64,000 nt of DNA from Zunongwangia profunda SM-A87 (GCF_000023465.1 NC_014041.1:620001-684000), one strand, 5' to 3'; shown: positions 10,918 to 19,223, counted from the first letter of the stretch. Numbers and translations are program-made. The notes: generated from the sequence alone by a model not told the origin.

Positions 10918-11640
10918 ATGGAACCTAAGAAAAATCCTAAAGCTGATTTATCGAAAAGAAGCGTATTGTTTCTTCAATTAGGTCTTATATTGGTTCTTTT
11001 TGTTACCTGGCAGGCTATTGAATGGAAGACTTATGAGAAGTCTGATATTGATACTGGAATGGTGCAGATGGATCAATTAGAAGACGAAGAAATTCCAATT
11101 ACAGAAATGCAAAACACGCCACCACCACCTCCACCACCACCACCGGCACCAGAGGTTATCGAAGTTGTGGAGGATGAGGAAGAAGTAGAAGAAGATGAAA
11201 TCGAATCTACTGAAACCAGTCTTGAAGACATCGTTGAAGTGGAAGAAGTGGTAGAAGCACCAGTAGAAGAAGAGGTAGCTGATGTTCCTTTTGCAGTTAT
11301 CGAGGACGTGCCAATTTTCCCAGGATGTGAAAATCTTAAAGACAATGAAGAGCGTAAAGCTTGTATGAGTGAAAAAGTGATGAAATTTGTACAAAAAGAA
11401 TTTGATACAGATTTAGGATCTGAACTTGGATTATCAGGTATTACTCGTGTAATTGTACAGTTTAAGATCGATAAACAAGGAAAGATTACAGATGTTAGAG
11501 CTCGTGCTCCACACCCAAGGTTAGAGCAGGAAGCTGCCAGAGTAGTAAATAAATTACCTAAAATGCAACCAGGTAAGCAAAGAGGTAAGCCGGTAGGTGT
11601 TGTTTATTCGTTACCGATTACTTTCCAAATTCAAGATTAA
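10918..11640 (+). CDS. TonB-like energy transducer
   Basis: TonB proteins carry proton-motive-force energy from the inner membrane to outer-membrane receptors. The 240 residues show the standard plan: a short basic cytoplasmic head, one membrane helix (about 16-34, SVLFLQLGLILVLFVTW), a Pro-rich then Glu/Val-rich periplasmic spacer (about 60-125), and a C-terminal TonB domain from about 130. That domain includes TRVIVQFKIDKQGKITDVRA and ends in a LPITFQIQD strand. Cysteines occur in FPGCE and KACMSEK. A similar C-terminal domain appears at the N terminus of the next gene. exbB and exbD are not adjacent. Confidence 0.9.
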   Translation: MEPKKNPKADLSKRSVLFLQLGLILVLFVTWQAIEWKTYEKSDIDTGMVQMDQLEDEEIPITEMQNTPPPPPPPPPAPEVIEVVEDEEEVEEDEIESTETSLEDIVEVEEVVEAPVEEEVADVPFAVIEDVPIFPGCENLKDNEERKACMSEKVMKFVQKEFDTDLGSELGLSGITRVIVQFKIDKQGKITDVRARAPHPRLEQEAARVVNKLPKMQPGKQRGKPVGVVYSLPITFQIQD

Positions 11641-11667
11641 GGAAAAATATTACTTATATTATTTATG

Positions 11668-11702
11668 GAAATCCCGGTTTTTACCGGGATTTCTTTATTT
11701 TA
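11668..11702 (+). terminator. Rho-independent terminator after the TonB-like gene
   Basis: A perfect 11-bp stem (11668-11678 with 11683-11693) with a TTTT loop, followed by TTTATTTT, 27 bases after the stop. Confidence 0.88.
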
Positions 11703-11752
11703 GGATATATTTTAAAAGTGTATCTTTTTAGCCGAATATCTATAATTCTAAT

Positions 11753-13870
11753 ATGAAGTTTTTTTTACTTCCCGTTATTTTATTAGCTTCTTTTCTAGTA
11801 CAGGCACAAAATGCAGAGGTTTATCCTGTTTTTCCTGATTGTGAATCTGTAAAATACAATTCTTTAGAAGATTGTTTTAAGAATGCCCTGGTTACGTTTA
11901 TCACAGATCATTTTGAAACCCCTCCAAAGGTAATTAGTAATAATTATACGGGAGAAATCACCGTTGTTTTTGAAGTGAGTAAAGAAGGTGTTTTTAGACT
12001 GATGTATATTAATGCGGCTTATGATGAGTTAAAGGGGGAAATTTCCAGAATATTCAGTTTGCTTCCCGTAATAGAACCAGCAAAATATAATGCGCAGCCT
12101 ACTTCTATGCAATTTAGGTTACCTATAAAAATTCCTTTAAAAAGAAACGACATTCAGGAGTTGGAGTCTTTACCTGAGGATATAGACGAAGCTCCTAAGG
12201 AAAAGAAATCTGATAATTTTCAGACTAACGAGTTGGTTAGGGCGAATAATGAATATGATGCTGTTCGCTCTGATCTTTTTACCAATCCTCGTTATGAAAG
12301 CAATATAAATATACCTTTGTCACATGAATATTATTCCAGGTTTGATGCCGCGTTAAATCAAATAGGAACTAATAACCATACAGCTTCAAAACCATTTCTT
12401 TTTAAAGATGTTTCGAAATATTACGACCTAAAATCTGATGCTGAAAAGCTTTATCAGGATCGAAAAACTCTGGTTGGACGAAAAATCTGGAATGAGCATA
12501 TGTTTAGATTCCAAAATGAAGATTATTGGTTTACTTTCGATTTTGCCTTAGATCTTCAACTGGGAAAAGACTTTAATGATAATTCCGCAGATTATACTTA
12601 TAATAATACCAGAGCAGCAATATTTCAGGGCGGATTAGGTAAACACCTTAATTTTTATACCGTGGTCTATGAGAACCAGGGAAGATTTGCTGGATATTTC
12701 AATAATTGGGCAGCATCTATAAGGCCAGATGGTGGAGACCCAGCTATTATTCCAGGACGAGGTATAGCCAAGCCATTTGGAGACGATGCCTACGATTACC
12801 CTGTGGCCGAGGGATATCTATCTTATAGTCCTTCAAAATATTTTAATGTTCAGTTTGGACATGGAAAGAACTTTATAGGGGATGGCTATCGTTCCTTATT
12901 GGTGAGTGATGTGACCTCACCATATCCCTATTTTAAGCTAAATACTACCTTTTGGAAATTAAAATATACCAATACCTGGATGTCTATGCGTGATGTGAGG
13001 CCTGCCGTTACACAAGATGGTAGTTATCGTACAAAGTATATGGCAAATCATTATTTAAGTTTAAATGTGACTAAACGACTTAATATAGGTCTTTTTGAAT
13101 CTGTAATCTGGGAGAATGATAATAACAGAGGTTTTGATATTAATTATTTAAATCCGGTAATTTTTTACCGGGCCATCGAATTTTCAACGGGTGCACGTGG
13201 GGGAAATGCTCTAATTGGACTAAGTGGTAAGTATAAGTTGAGTAATTATTTAAACGCTTATACTCAGGTTATTATTGATGAGTTTTCATCGAGCGATATT
13301 TTTGGGGGTGAAAAAAGTTGGAAAAACAAATTAGGTTATCAATTAGGTTTAAAATATTTTGATGCTTTTAAAGTTCCCAATCTTTTCCTTCAGTTAGAAT
13401 ATAATCAGGTGCGTCCCTATACCTATTCTCATAATACAGAAGTGTTGAATTATGGGCATAATAACCAGTCCCTGGCACATTTATGGGGAGCAAATTTTAG
13501 AGAACTAATTGCTATTGCCAGATATAAAAAAGATCGCTGGTATGGGATGGCTAAAGTTATTTACGGAAAACGAGGTTTTGATTATGACAATGACTTCTAT
13601 TCTTATGGAGGAGATATTTATCGTAATTATGAAGACCGACCGTTTGATAACGGCGTGAAAATAGGGCAGGGCAATACTGGAATCTCTTTCTTTGGGCAGT
13701 TAGAAACAGGTTATATTATAAATCCGGAAACTAATCTTAAGCTCTATGGTAGTTTTATTTATCGTAACATGAATACCGATATAAATACTAGGAATAATTT
13801 TGATATTTCCACCTCCTGGTTAAACTTTGGTATTCGTACAGATATTTTTAATTGGTACTACGATTACTAA
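11753..13870 (+). CDS. RemB-like gliding-associated outer-membrane protein with N-terminal TonB-C-like domain
   Basis: A 705-residue exported protein (signal peptide LLPVILLASFLVQAQ). Residues about 22-130 resemble the C-terminal domain of the TonB-like protein just upstream: FPDCE, a second Cys, GEITVVFEVSKEG, and LPxxxPAKYNAQPTSMQFRLPIKI against LPxxxPGKQRGKPVGVVYSLPITF. The remainder is rich in Tyr, Phe, Asn and Asp with beta-barrel-type strands and ends in an aromatic tail (FNWYYDY). Context and composition suggest RemB, a gliding-motility protein known from Flavobacterium johnsoniae, but I assign this from memory of gene order, not from a search. Another capsule-assembly-like outer-membrane barrel is the alternative. 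Confidence 0.6.
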   Translation: MKFFLLPVILLASFLVQAQNAEVYPVFPDCESVKYNSLEDCFKNALVTFITDHFETPPKVISNNYTGEITVVFEVSKEGVFRLMYINAAYDELKGEISRIFSLLPVIEPAKYNAQPTSMQFRLPIKIPLKRNDIQELESLPEDIDEAPKEKKSDNFQTNELVRANNEYDAVRSDLFTNPRYESNINIPLSHEYYSRFDAALNQIGTNNHTASKPFLFKDVSKYYDLKSDAEKLYQDRKTLVGRKIWNEHMFRFQNEDYWFTFDFALDLQLGKDFNDNSADYTYNNTRAAIFQGGLGKHLNFYTVVYENQGRFAGYFNNWAASIRPDGGDPAIIPGRGIAKPFGDDAYDYPVAEGYLSYSPSKYFNVQFGHGKNFIGDGYRSLLVSDVTSPYPYFKLNTTFWKLKYTNTWMSMRDVRPAVTQDGSYRTKYMANHYLSLNVTKRLNIGLFESVIWENDNNRGFDINYLNPVIFYRAIEFSTGARGGNALIGLSGKYKLSNYLNAYTQVIIDEFSSSDIFGGEKSWKNKLGYQLGLKYFDAFKVPNLFLQLEYNQVRPYTYSHNTEVLNYGHNNQSLAHLWGANFRELIAIARYKKDRWYGMAKVIYGKRGFDYDNDFYSYGGDIYRNYEDRPFDNGVKIGQGNTGISFFGQLETGYIINPETNLKLYGSFIYRNMNTDINTRNNFDISTSWLNFGIRTDIFNWYYDY

Positions 13871-13907
13871 GCATATACATAGATTTAAAATTAACAATTG
13901 TGCGGCC

Positions 13908-13937
13908 TTGCCAAAACCTAATTAAGGAGTATCTTTG
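13908..13937 (+). promoter_or_regulatory. Promoter of the cytochrome oxidase assembly operon
   Basis: TTG (13908-13910), 19 bases, then TATCTTTG (13930-13937): an exact match to the Bacteroidota promoter pattern, ending 21 bases before the cyoE TTG start. Confidence 0.75.
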
Positions 13938-13958
13938 CGCCAATTATAAAAAATAATT

Positions 13959-14861
13959 TTGAGTAGCGCGCGCGTACATAGTTCTTCACCTTCGTTATTA
14001 TCAGATTTTAAGGAAATAACCAAGATGCGATTGGCCATAAGTGTGGTTTTTTCGTCTGTTGCAGGTTACTTTTTGGGAGCAGAAACCGTAGATTTTGTGG
14101 TTGTGCTTCTTTTGGCAATTGGAGGATATTTTATGGTAGGAGCGTCTAATGCCTACAATCAAATTATCGAAAAAGACTTGGATGCGCTGATGGATAGAAC
14201 CAAAAACCGTCCCGTTCCATCAGGTAGAATGTCGGTCACCACAGCTTTTATTATTGCAAGTGTATTTACGATTTTAGGGTTAGTGGTGCTTTATATTATT
14301 AATCCCAAAACAGCAATGTTTGGGGCGATTAGTATTTTTCTTTACGTGAGTATCTATACTCCGTTAAAAACAAAAACTCCGTTATCTGTATTTGTAGGGG
14401 CTTTTCCAGGAGCTATTCCTTTTATGTTGGGGTGGGTAGCAGCATCAGGAGAATTTAGTATTGAGCCGGGAACCTTGTTTATGATCCAGTTCTTTTGGCA
14501 ATTCCCTCATTTTTGGGCTATTGGTTGGTGGTTGTATGATGATTATAAGAAAGGAGGCTTTTTTATGTTGCCTACAGGGAAGAGAGATAAAGGAACAGCC
14601 ATACAAATTGTATTATATGTGGTCTGGACAATATTAGTTTCTTTAATACCTGTATTTGGGGTTACGGGAAGATTGTTTTTAACTCCGGTTTCAGGAATCA
14701 TTATCCTACTATTGGGCTTGGGAATGCTTTACTATGCGATCCGTCTTTTTAAGCTAAAAACAGCAGATGCAGCGAAAAAATTGATGTTAGCCAGTGTGTC
14801 ATATATTACTTTATTACAAATAGTTTACGTATTGGATAAATTTATTAGAGAATGGATTTAA
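13959..14861 (+). CDS. cyoE: Protoheme IX farnesyltransferase (heme O synthase)
   Basis: Transfers a farnesyl group to heme B to make heme O, the precursor of the hemes of terminal oxidases. It is a polytopic inner-membrane UbiA-family prenyltransferase. The 300 residues fit. The first Asp-rich prenyl-diphosphate motif is visible in NAYNQIIEKDLDALMDRTKN followed by RPVPSGRMS, and the second in WWLYDDYKKGGFFMLP. The TTG start keeps the family's short cytoplasmic head (DFKEITKMRLAISV); the next ATG would begin at MRLAIS and remove it. The gene overlaps the next one by 10 bases and leads the oxidase operon. Confidence 0.96.
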   Translation: MSSARVHSSSPSLLSDFKEITKMRLAISVVFSSVAGYFLGAETVDFVVVLLLAIGGYFMVGASNAYNQIIEKDLDALMDRTKNRPVPSGRMSVTTAFIIASVFTILGLVVLYIINPKTAMFGAISIFLYVSIYTPLKTKTPLSVFVGAFPGAIPFMLGWVAASGEFSIEPGTLFMIQFFWQFPHFWAIGWWLYDDYKKGGFFMLPTGKRDKGTAIQIVLYVVWTILVSLIPVFGVTGRLFLTPVSGIIILLLGLGMLYYAIRLFKLKTADAAKKLMLASVSYITLLQIVYVLDKFIREWI

Positions 14862-15433
14862 CAAAAGGAAGCGAGCAGGAAAGAAGAAATCGAGCTAAAA
14901 AAATGATGCTCTGGTTTGCGATTATTAGTATGGGGATGATGTTTGCCGGTCTAACCAGTGCTTATGTGGTAAGTAAAACACGGCCCGACTGGCTTACTGA
15001 ATTTGAATTACCACAATCATTTATGTGGAGTACTATAGTGATTTTTTGTAGTAGTATTACGATGTTCTTTGCAAAAAAGAATATTATATCTGGTAATAGA
15101 AAAAATGGTACTGCCTTTTTATTGGGGACTTTAATACTGGCACTTTTGTTTGTGCTTTTTCAATTTCAGGGATTTGCAGCTATTGTAAATGAGGGTTATT
15201 ATTTTACAGGAAGTGAAAGTACAATTACTACAAGTTTCATTTATGTACTGGTTTTAACTCACTTAGCCCACCTGGCGGCGGGTTTGATAGTACTTTTAGT
15301 ATTAATTTATAATCATTTTAAACAACGTTACTATAAGGGGCAAACACTTGGATTAGAGCTTGGTGCGACTTTTTGGCACTTCCTTGATGTACTGTGGGTT
15401 TACCTGTTTTTCTTTTTATATTTCTTTAGATAA
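14852..15433 (+). CDS. Heme-copper oxidase subunit III-like protein
   Basis: A 193-residue membrane protein of the subunit III family with five hydrophobic segments. Features are MLWFAIISMGMMFAGLTSAY near the N terminus, the HLAHLAAGLIVLLVLIYNHF segment, and a C-terminal FWHFLDVLWVYLFFFLY motif typical of subunit III. It probably packs against subunit I in a cytochrome c oxidase; subunits I and II are not in the window. It overlaps cyoE by 10 bases. A second, longer subunit III follows directly, as is usual in Bacteroidota. Confidence 0.88.
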   Translation: MDLTKGSEQERRNRAKKMMLWFAIISMGMMFAGLTSAYVVSKTRPDWLTEFELPQSFMWSTIVIFCSSITMFFAKKNIISGNRKNGTAFLLGTLILALLFVLFQFQGFAAIVNEGYYFTGSESTITTSFIYVLVLTHLAHLAAGLIVLLVLIYNHFKQRYYKGQTLGLELGATFWHFLDVLWVYLFFFLYFFR

Positions 15434-15443
15434 TAAAATTGCG

Positions 15444-15451
15444 TATTTTTG
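15444..15451 (+). promoter_or_regulatory. Possible internal -7 element before the second subunit III gene
   Basis: TATTTTTG matches TAnnTTTG 18 bases before the ATG at 15470. The expected -33 box is not clear (TTTC at about the right distance), so an internal promoter is only a possibility. Confidence 0.35.
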
Positions 15452-15469
15452 CGCTGCACTTTAAATTAA

Positions 15470-16462
15470 ATGACTTCTTCTATGGACGCTACTGTTGTTA
15501 GAACAGGCACCGAAGGTAAAACTTGGGGCGGTGGTAACCAGCCACTTGGAGCCAGCTATGGTAAGTTGATGATGTGGTTTTTCATCCTTTCCGATGCACT
15601 TACATTTACAGGATTTTTATCAGCTTATGGATTTTCAAGGTTCAAATTTATGGATTCTTGGCCAATCGCTGATGAAGTTTTTAATCACTTTCCATTTCTT
15701 CATGGGGTAGACGCACCAATGTATTATGTAGCATTGATGACGTTTATTCTTATTTTCTCTTCCGTTACAATGGTATTGGCTGTTGATGCCGGTCACCAGA
15801 TGAAGCAGGGGAAAGTAACTACTTATATGTTTTTAACGATTATTGGTGGTTTGATTTTCTTAGGTTCTCAGGCCTGGGAGTGGAGTAACTTTATCTCTGG
15901 GGAGTACGGTGCATTAAAAACAAAAGGAGGAAACATTCTTCAGTTTGTAGATGGTGAGGGTCATCGGGTAGCCCTAAAAGATATCGCTATTACAGAGGGG
16001 ACTGAACGTACTACGCATACAGAAAACACAGGTATTTGGTTTGAAAGCGGCTCGACAGTCTCAGAATATACCTTAGAAGGTATTAAACAAGGATTTGCGG
16101 CAAACGATGATCTTTTTATAAGAACATTAGATTTTGATGAAGTAGGAGCTAAAAAAATACTTTCCAGAGAGGAATCACAAAAATGGTTGGACAATAATGC
16201 TATTGGCGTAGTAGAAGGAGCAAACCTTACTGAGAATGAATATGGGCCACCACTATTTGCAGATTTCTTTTTCTTTATTACCGGTTTCCACGGTTTCCAC
16301 GTTTTTTCGGGAATTCTAATTAATATTATTATTTTCTTCAACGTTATTTTAGGAACCTATGAGAGAAGAGGAAGCTATGAAATGGTTGAAAAAGTTGGTT
16401 TATACTGGCACTTTGTAGATTTAGTTTGGGTATTTGTATTTACCTTCTTTTACCTTGTTTAA
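15470..16462 (+). CDS. Cytochrome c oxidase subunit III, long form
   Basis: A subunit III protein of 330 residues. The N-terminal half has GKLMMWFFILSDALTFTGF and further membrane segments to about residue 138 (GSQAWEW). The C-terminal half starts near 258 with GPPLFADFFFFITGFHGFHV and closes with YWHFVDLVWVFVFTFFYLV; these His/Glu/Trp motifs are family hallmarks. Between them lies a soluble insertion of roughly 120 residues that bacterial subunit III proteins of about 200 residues lack. It sits 36 bases after the shorter subunit III and 19 before subunit IV. A second ATG four codons in is an alternative start. Confidence 0.92.
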   Translation: MTSSMDATVVRTGTEGKTWGGGNQPLGASYGKLMMWFFILSDALTFTGFLSAYGFSRFKFMDSWPIADEVFNHFPFLHGVDAPMYYVALMTFILIFSSVTMVLAVDAGHQMKQGKVTTYMFLTIIGGLIFLGSQAWEWSNFISGEYGALKTKGGNILQFVDGEGHRVALKDIAITEGTERTTHTENTGIWFESGSTVSEYTLEGIKQGFAANDDLFIRTLDFDEVGAKKILSREESQKWLDNNAIGVVEGANLTENEYGPPLFADFFFFITGFHGFHVFSGILINIIIFFNVILGTYERRGSYEMVEKVGLYWHFVDLVWVFVFTFFYLV

Positions 16463-16481
16463 ATTTTGAATCGAAGAAATT

Positions 16482-16847
16482 ATGGCACACGATAGTACAG
16501 CACATCACCACGAATCAAATACAAAAAGAATCTGGCAGGTTTTTGCAATTCTTTCTGTAGTTACCATTGTAGAAGTAGTTTTAGGAATTATAAGACCTAC
16601 TTTTCTTACAAATACTTCTTTGGTAGGAATGCATCTGTTAAACTGGATATTTATAATTCTTACCTTATATAAAGCATATTATATTGCATGGGCATTTATG
16701 CACATGGAGCAGGAAACAAAAGGACTTCGAAGAGCAGTCGTATGGTCTGGAGTTTTTCTTGCAATTTATCTAATCTTCATCTTACTAACAGAAGGAGATT
16801 ATATTTATGAGGTTTATAAAAATGGCTATATCGCCTGGGATTTTTAA
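16482..16847 (+). CDS. Cytochrome c oxidase subunit IV family protein
   Basis: A 121-residue protein with a His-rich head (HDSTAHHHESNTKRIW) and three membrane helices: about 17-36, 48-68 (LLNWIFIILTLYKAYYIAW) and 84-104. It includes the AWAFMHMEQETKGLRR loop that is typical of the prokaryotic subunit IV/CyoD-like family. It is an accessory oxidase subunit without redox centres. It follows subunit III by 19 bases and is followed by a strong terminator. Confidence 0.85.
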   Translation: MAHDSTAHHHESNTKRIWQVFAILSVVTIVEVVLGIIRPTFLTNTSLVGMHLLNWIFIILTLYKAYYIAWAFMHMEQETKGLRRAVVWSGVFLAIYLIFILLTEGDYIYEVYKNGYIAWDF

Positions 16848-16872
16848 ATCTTACAAAAGTTAAAACATTAAG

Positions 16873-16907
16873 AAAAGGCGGTTTTGTTAAACCGTCTTTT
16901 TATTTTT
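16873..16907 (+). terminator. Terminator after the oxidase subunit genes
   Basis: A 12-bp stem (16873-16884 with 16889-16900, one G-T pair) with a TGTT loop, followed by TATTTTTG. The T-tract also reads as a -7 element (16901-16908) for the next gene, 23 bases downstream. Confidence 0.8.
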
Positions 16908-16931
16908 GTACTCCTTTTCTGAAACGGTGTT

Positions 16932-17576
16932 ATGAAGAAATTTTTTGTGCTCACAGTACTATTTGCATTGCCGATCGTTGCTTACCTTTTTTTTGCATCG
17001 GGGAAAAATAATTTCGCCAGGCTACCAATTTTAACAGAAGATGTTTCTGAAATTTCTGGTCTTACCACTTATAAAGACGAACCTGTATTTCTTGAGGATC
17101 ATATTAGTGTAGTCGCTTTTTTTGGAGAAAAAATAGAAGATTTAAAGGGAAATACTTTTAATCTCGATAAAAAAATTCTTGAAAAATATTATGCATTTGA
17201 TGATTTTCAGTTTGTGATTATTCTTCCTGAAAATGCCAAAGCGAGCGCTGCTGATTTTATAAAAGAGTTTGAAGGGATTACCAATGCTCAAGAATGGAAA
17301 TTCGTATTTGGCTCTCCAGAACAAATTCAAGAGGTATTTAATAGTTTTAGTAGTCCCTATCAGCTTTCAGAAGATAGTTACTCTCCGTATGTTTTTATAG
17401 TGGATAAGTCCCGAAACCTTCGAGGTAGGGATGATGACGATGAAGGTAGTCTTTATGGGTATGATTCCAGAGATATAGCAGAATTGACCAATAAGATGAA
17501 CGATGACGTAAAAGTTATATTGGCTGAATATCGCCTGGCTTTGAAAAAGAATAATGCTGAAAGAAAAAATAATTGA
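16932..17576 (+). CDS. Membrane-anchored thioredoxin-fold protein related to Sco but lacking cysteines
   Basis: A 214-residue protein with an N-terminal signal/anchor (FFVLTVLFALPIVAYLFF) and a soluble periplasmic part. Its order of strands resembles the Sco/thioredoxin fold: HISVVAFFG, then DFQFVIILPENAKASAADFI, EWKFVFGSPEQIQEVF, and SPYVFIVDKSRNLRGR before a helical tail. There are no cysteine residues, and the Sco CxxxC and copper-binding His are absent. Its position 18 bases before the true Sco gene supports a linked role in oxidase assembly, perhaps structural. I do not recognise a named family. The Sco relationship is inferred from the pattern. Confidence 0.75.
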   Translation: MKKFFVLTVLFALPIVAYLFFASGKNNFARLPILTEDVSEISGLTTYKDEPVFLEDHISVVAFFGEKIEDLKGNTFNLDKKILEKYYAFDDFQFVIILPENAKASAADFIKEFEGITNAQEWKFVFGSPEQIQEVFNSFSSPYQLSEDSYSPYVFIVDKSRNLRGRDDDDEGSLYGYDSRDIAELTNKMNDDVKVILAEYRLALKKNNAERKNN

Positions 17577-17594
17577 TTAGAAATTCACATAATA

Positions 17595-18335
17595 ATGAAG
17601 AAGAAATATTCATATATAGGTCTAGCTATTATCATCCTTATTTTTGGAATTATTGTAATTCCGAAAATTGTAGATAAAATGAATAATGGAGAAATAGTAG
17701 AAGGAGATCGTCTAAATAAAGAAGGCACAAAGCGTCCTACTAAGGAATCTCCGGAAGTTGGTTATCTTGAATTTAATGGTGAAAAAAGAAAAGCACCAAG
17801 TTTCGAATTTATAGATCAACATGGGGATACTATTAGTAATGAAGATTATCTGGGTAAGGTGTATGTGGTAGAATTCTTTTTCACTACTTGTCCGACAATT
17901 TGCCCTGTAATGAGTGAAAACTTGGTTGAAGTTCAGGACGAATTAAAGGATTACGAAAATGAATTTGGCGTGGCTTCTTTTTCTATTGATCCAGAGCACG
18001 ATACTCCACAGGTGCTTTCAGAATATGCCGACCAATACGGCATAACAAATCCTAACTGGCATTTGCTAACCGGAGAAAAGGAAAAAATTTATCAATTGGC
18101 AAATGCAGGATTTCAAACGTACGCAGGAGAAGACCCTGATGTGAAGGGCGGTTTTGTTCATTCTGGTATGTTTGCTTTAATTGATAAGGAGGGATATATT
18201 CGTTCACGAAAGGATAATTTCGGAAATCCATTGATTTACTATAGAGGCTTTGTAAAAAGAAATGCATCGATAGCTGAGGGAGAAGAGGAGCCGCAAATTG
18301 ATATGTTGATTGAGGATATTAAAACATTGTTGTGA
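17595..18335 (+). CDS. SCO1/SenC family copper chaperone for cytochrome oxidase
   Basis: Sco proteins deliver copper to, or reduce the cysteines of, the CuA site of cytochrome oxidase subunit II. The 246-residue product has one N-terminal membrane anchor (YSYIGLAIIILIFGIIVIP) and a thioredoxin fold. The copper site is complete: FFFTTCPTICPVMSENL supplies the CxxxC pair, and GGFVHSGMFALIDKEG supplies the histidine. FSIDPEHDTPQVL is a further family motif. It overlaps the next gene by 4 bases (GTGA). Confidence 0.95.
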   Translation: MKKKYSYIGLAIIILIFGIIVIPKIVDKMNNGEIVEGDRLNKEGTKRPTKESPEVGYLEFNGEKRKAPSFEFIDQHGDTISNEDYLGKVYVVEFFFTTCPTICPVMSENLVEVQDELKDYENEFGVASFSIDPEHDTPQVLSEYADQYGITNPNWHLLTGEKEKIYQLANAGFQTYAGEDPDVKGGFVHSGMFALIDKEGYIRSRKDNFGNPLIYYRGFVKRNASIAEGEEEPQIDMLIEDIKTLL

Positions 18336-18871
18336 AAAAAACATTGACAAAAACAGACAAAATCGCCATTCCGGTGATTATAGCGCTTTCGGTATTAGTA
18401 CCGATTGTAGTTTTAATTTTAATGAATTTACCAGAACGCTACAATCTATTAGGAGCAGAAGCGGGTACTTTTCCTTTATTCCATGCTGTGCTTAATGGTT
18501 CTACAGCGGTGTTGCTTTTAATGGGATTTTTCTTTATGAGAATAAAGGAATATAAATTACATAGAAATGTAATGATTACGGCTTTTGTGCTTTCTTCAAT
18601 ATTTTTAGTAAGCTATGTAATTTCAAAAATAAGTAATGAGCCAGTACATTATGAAGGTATAGGATTGCTTAAATATGTTTACTTTTTTATTTTAATCTCA
18701 CATATCGCCCTTTCAGCAATCATCATTCCATTAGTCTTATTTACGATGTATCGTGGGTTAACTGGTGAGTATGCGAAACATGCTAAAGTGGCCAGATGGA
18801 CTTTTCCAATATGGTTGTACGTGGCGATAACTGGGGTTTTGGTGTATATTTTTATGTATCCTTATTATTAA
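18332..18871 (+). CDS. DUF420 family membrane protein (CtaM-like oxidase assembly factor)
   Basis: A 179-residue membrane protein with five hydrophobic segments; the motifs FHAVLNGSTAVLLLMGFFFM, KEYKLHRNVMITAF and ALSAIIIPLVLFTMYRG are characteristic of DUF420. In Gram-positive bacteria a DUF420 protein (CtaM) is needed to build an aa3-type oxidase; the same role is inferred here from the operon. The gene starts at a GTG overlapping the Sco stop codon, so the two are probably coupled. Confidence 0.85.
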   Translation: MKKTLTKTDKIAIPVIIALSVLVPIVVLILMNLPERYNLLGAEAGTFPLFHAVLNGSTAVLLLMGFFFMRIKEYKLHRNVMITAFVLSSIFLVSYVISKISNEPVHYEGIGLLKYVYFFILISHIALSAIIIPLVLFTMYRGLTGEYAKHAKVARWTFPIWLYVAITGVLVYIFMYPYY

Positions 18872-18882
18872 AATTGAATAAA

Positions 18883-19122
18883 ATGAAGAGGATTTTTAAT
18901 GCAAAAACCATATTGGTTATTTTGGTATTTTTTTTTATACCCTTGTTTGCAGACGCTCAATGTGCCATGTGTAGAGCCGTTTTAGAAAGTGAATCTTCGC
19001 AAAACGCTGCTGAAGGTATTAATGATGGAATTCTTTATTTAATGATTTTTCCCTACCTGCTTGTAGGAGGTCTTGGATATTATATTTACCGTTCTTACCG
19101 TAAAAAGAAATACGAGGCTTAG
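18883..19122 (+). CDS. Small exported membrane protein with a CxxC motif
   Basis: A 79-residue protein. An N-terminal signal peptide (TILVILVFFFIPLFADAQ) is followed at once by CAMCRAVLES, so a CxxC pair lies just outside the inner membrane near the mature N terminus. A single helix (ILYLMIFPYLLVGGLGYYIY) and a basic tail (RSYRKKKYEA) close it. The ATG at 18883 is chosen because it opens directly on the signal peptide, 11 bases after DUF420; an upstream start in the same frame would run through that gene. It closes the oxidase assembly operon, which suggests a thiol or copper role. The function is unknown. Confidence 0.8.
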   Translation: MKRIFNAKTILVILVFFFIPLFADAQCAMCRAVLESESSQNAAEGINDGILYLMIFPYLLVGGLGYYIYRSYRKKKYEA

Positions 19123-19223
19123 AATTTTTTAAGTATTTTTTAATTTTTTTGTAACATTTTAAGTTTTTGGAAGTCTTATGGATATGAGCACATTGTTTGC
19201 TTTTAACCATCAGTCAAAATGTT

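Noticed and set aside
11073..11394. Two long minus-strand frames opposite the TonB-like gene
   Set aside because: They mirror the Pro-rich and Glu-rich spacer, so they give low-complexity Gly, Ser and Trp runs. They are shadows of a repetitive coding segment.
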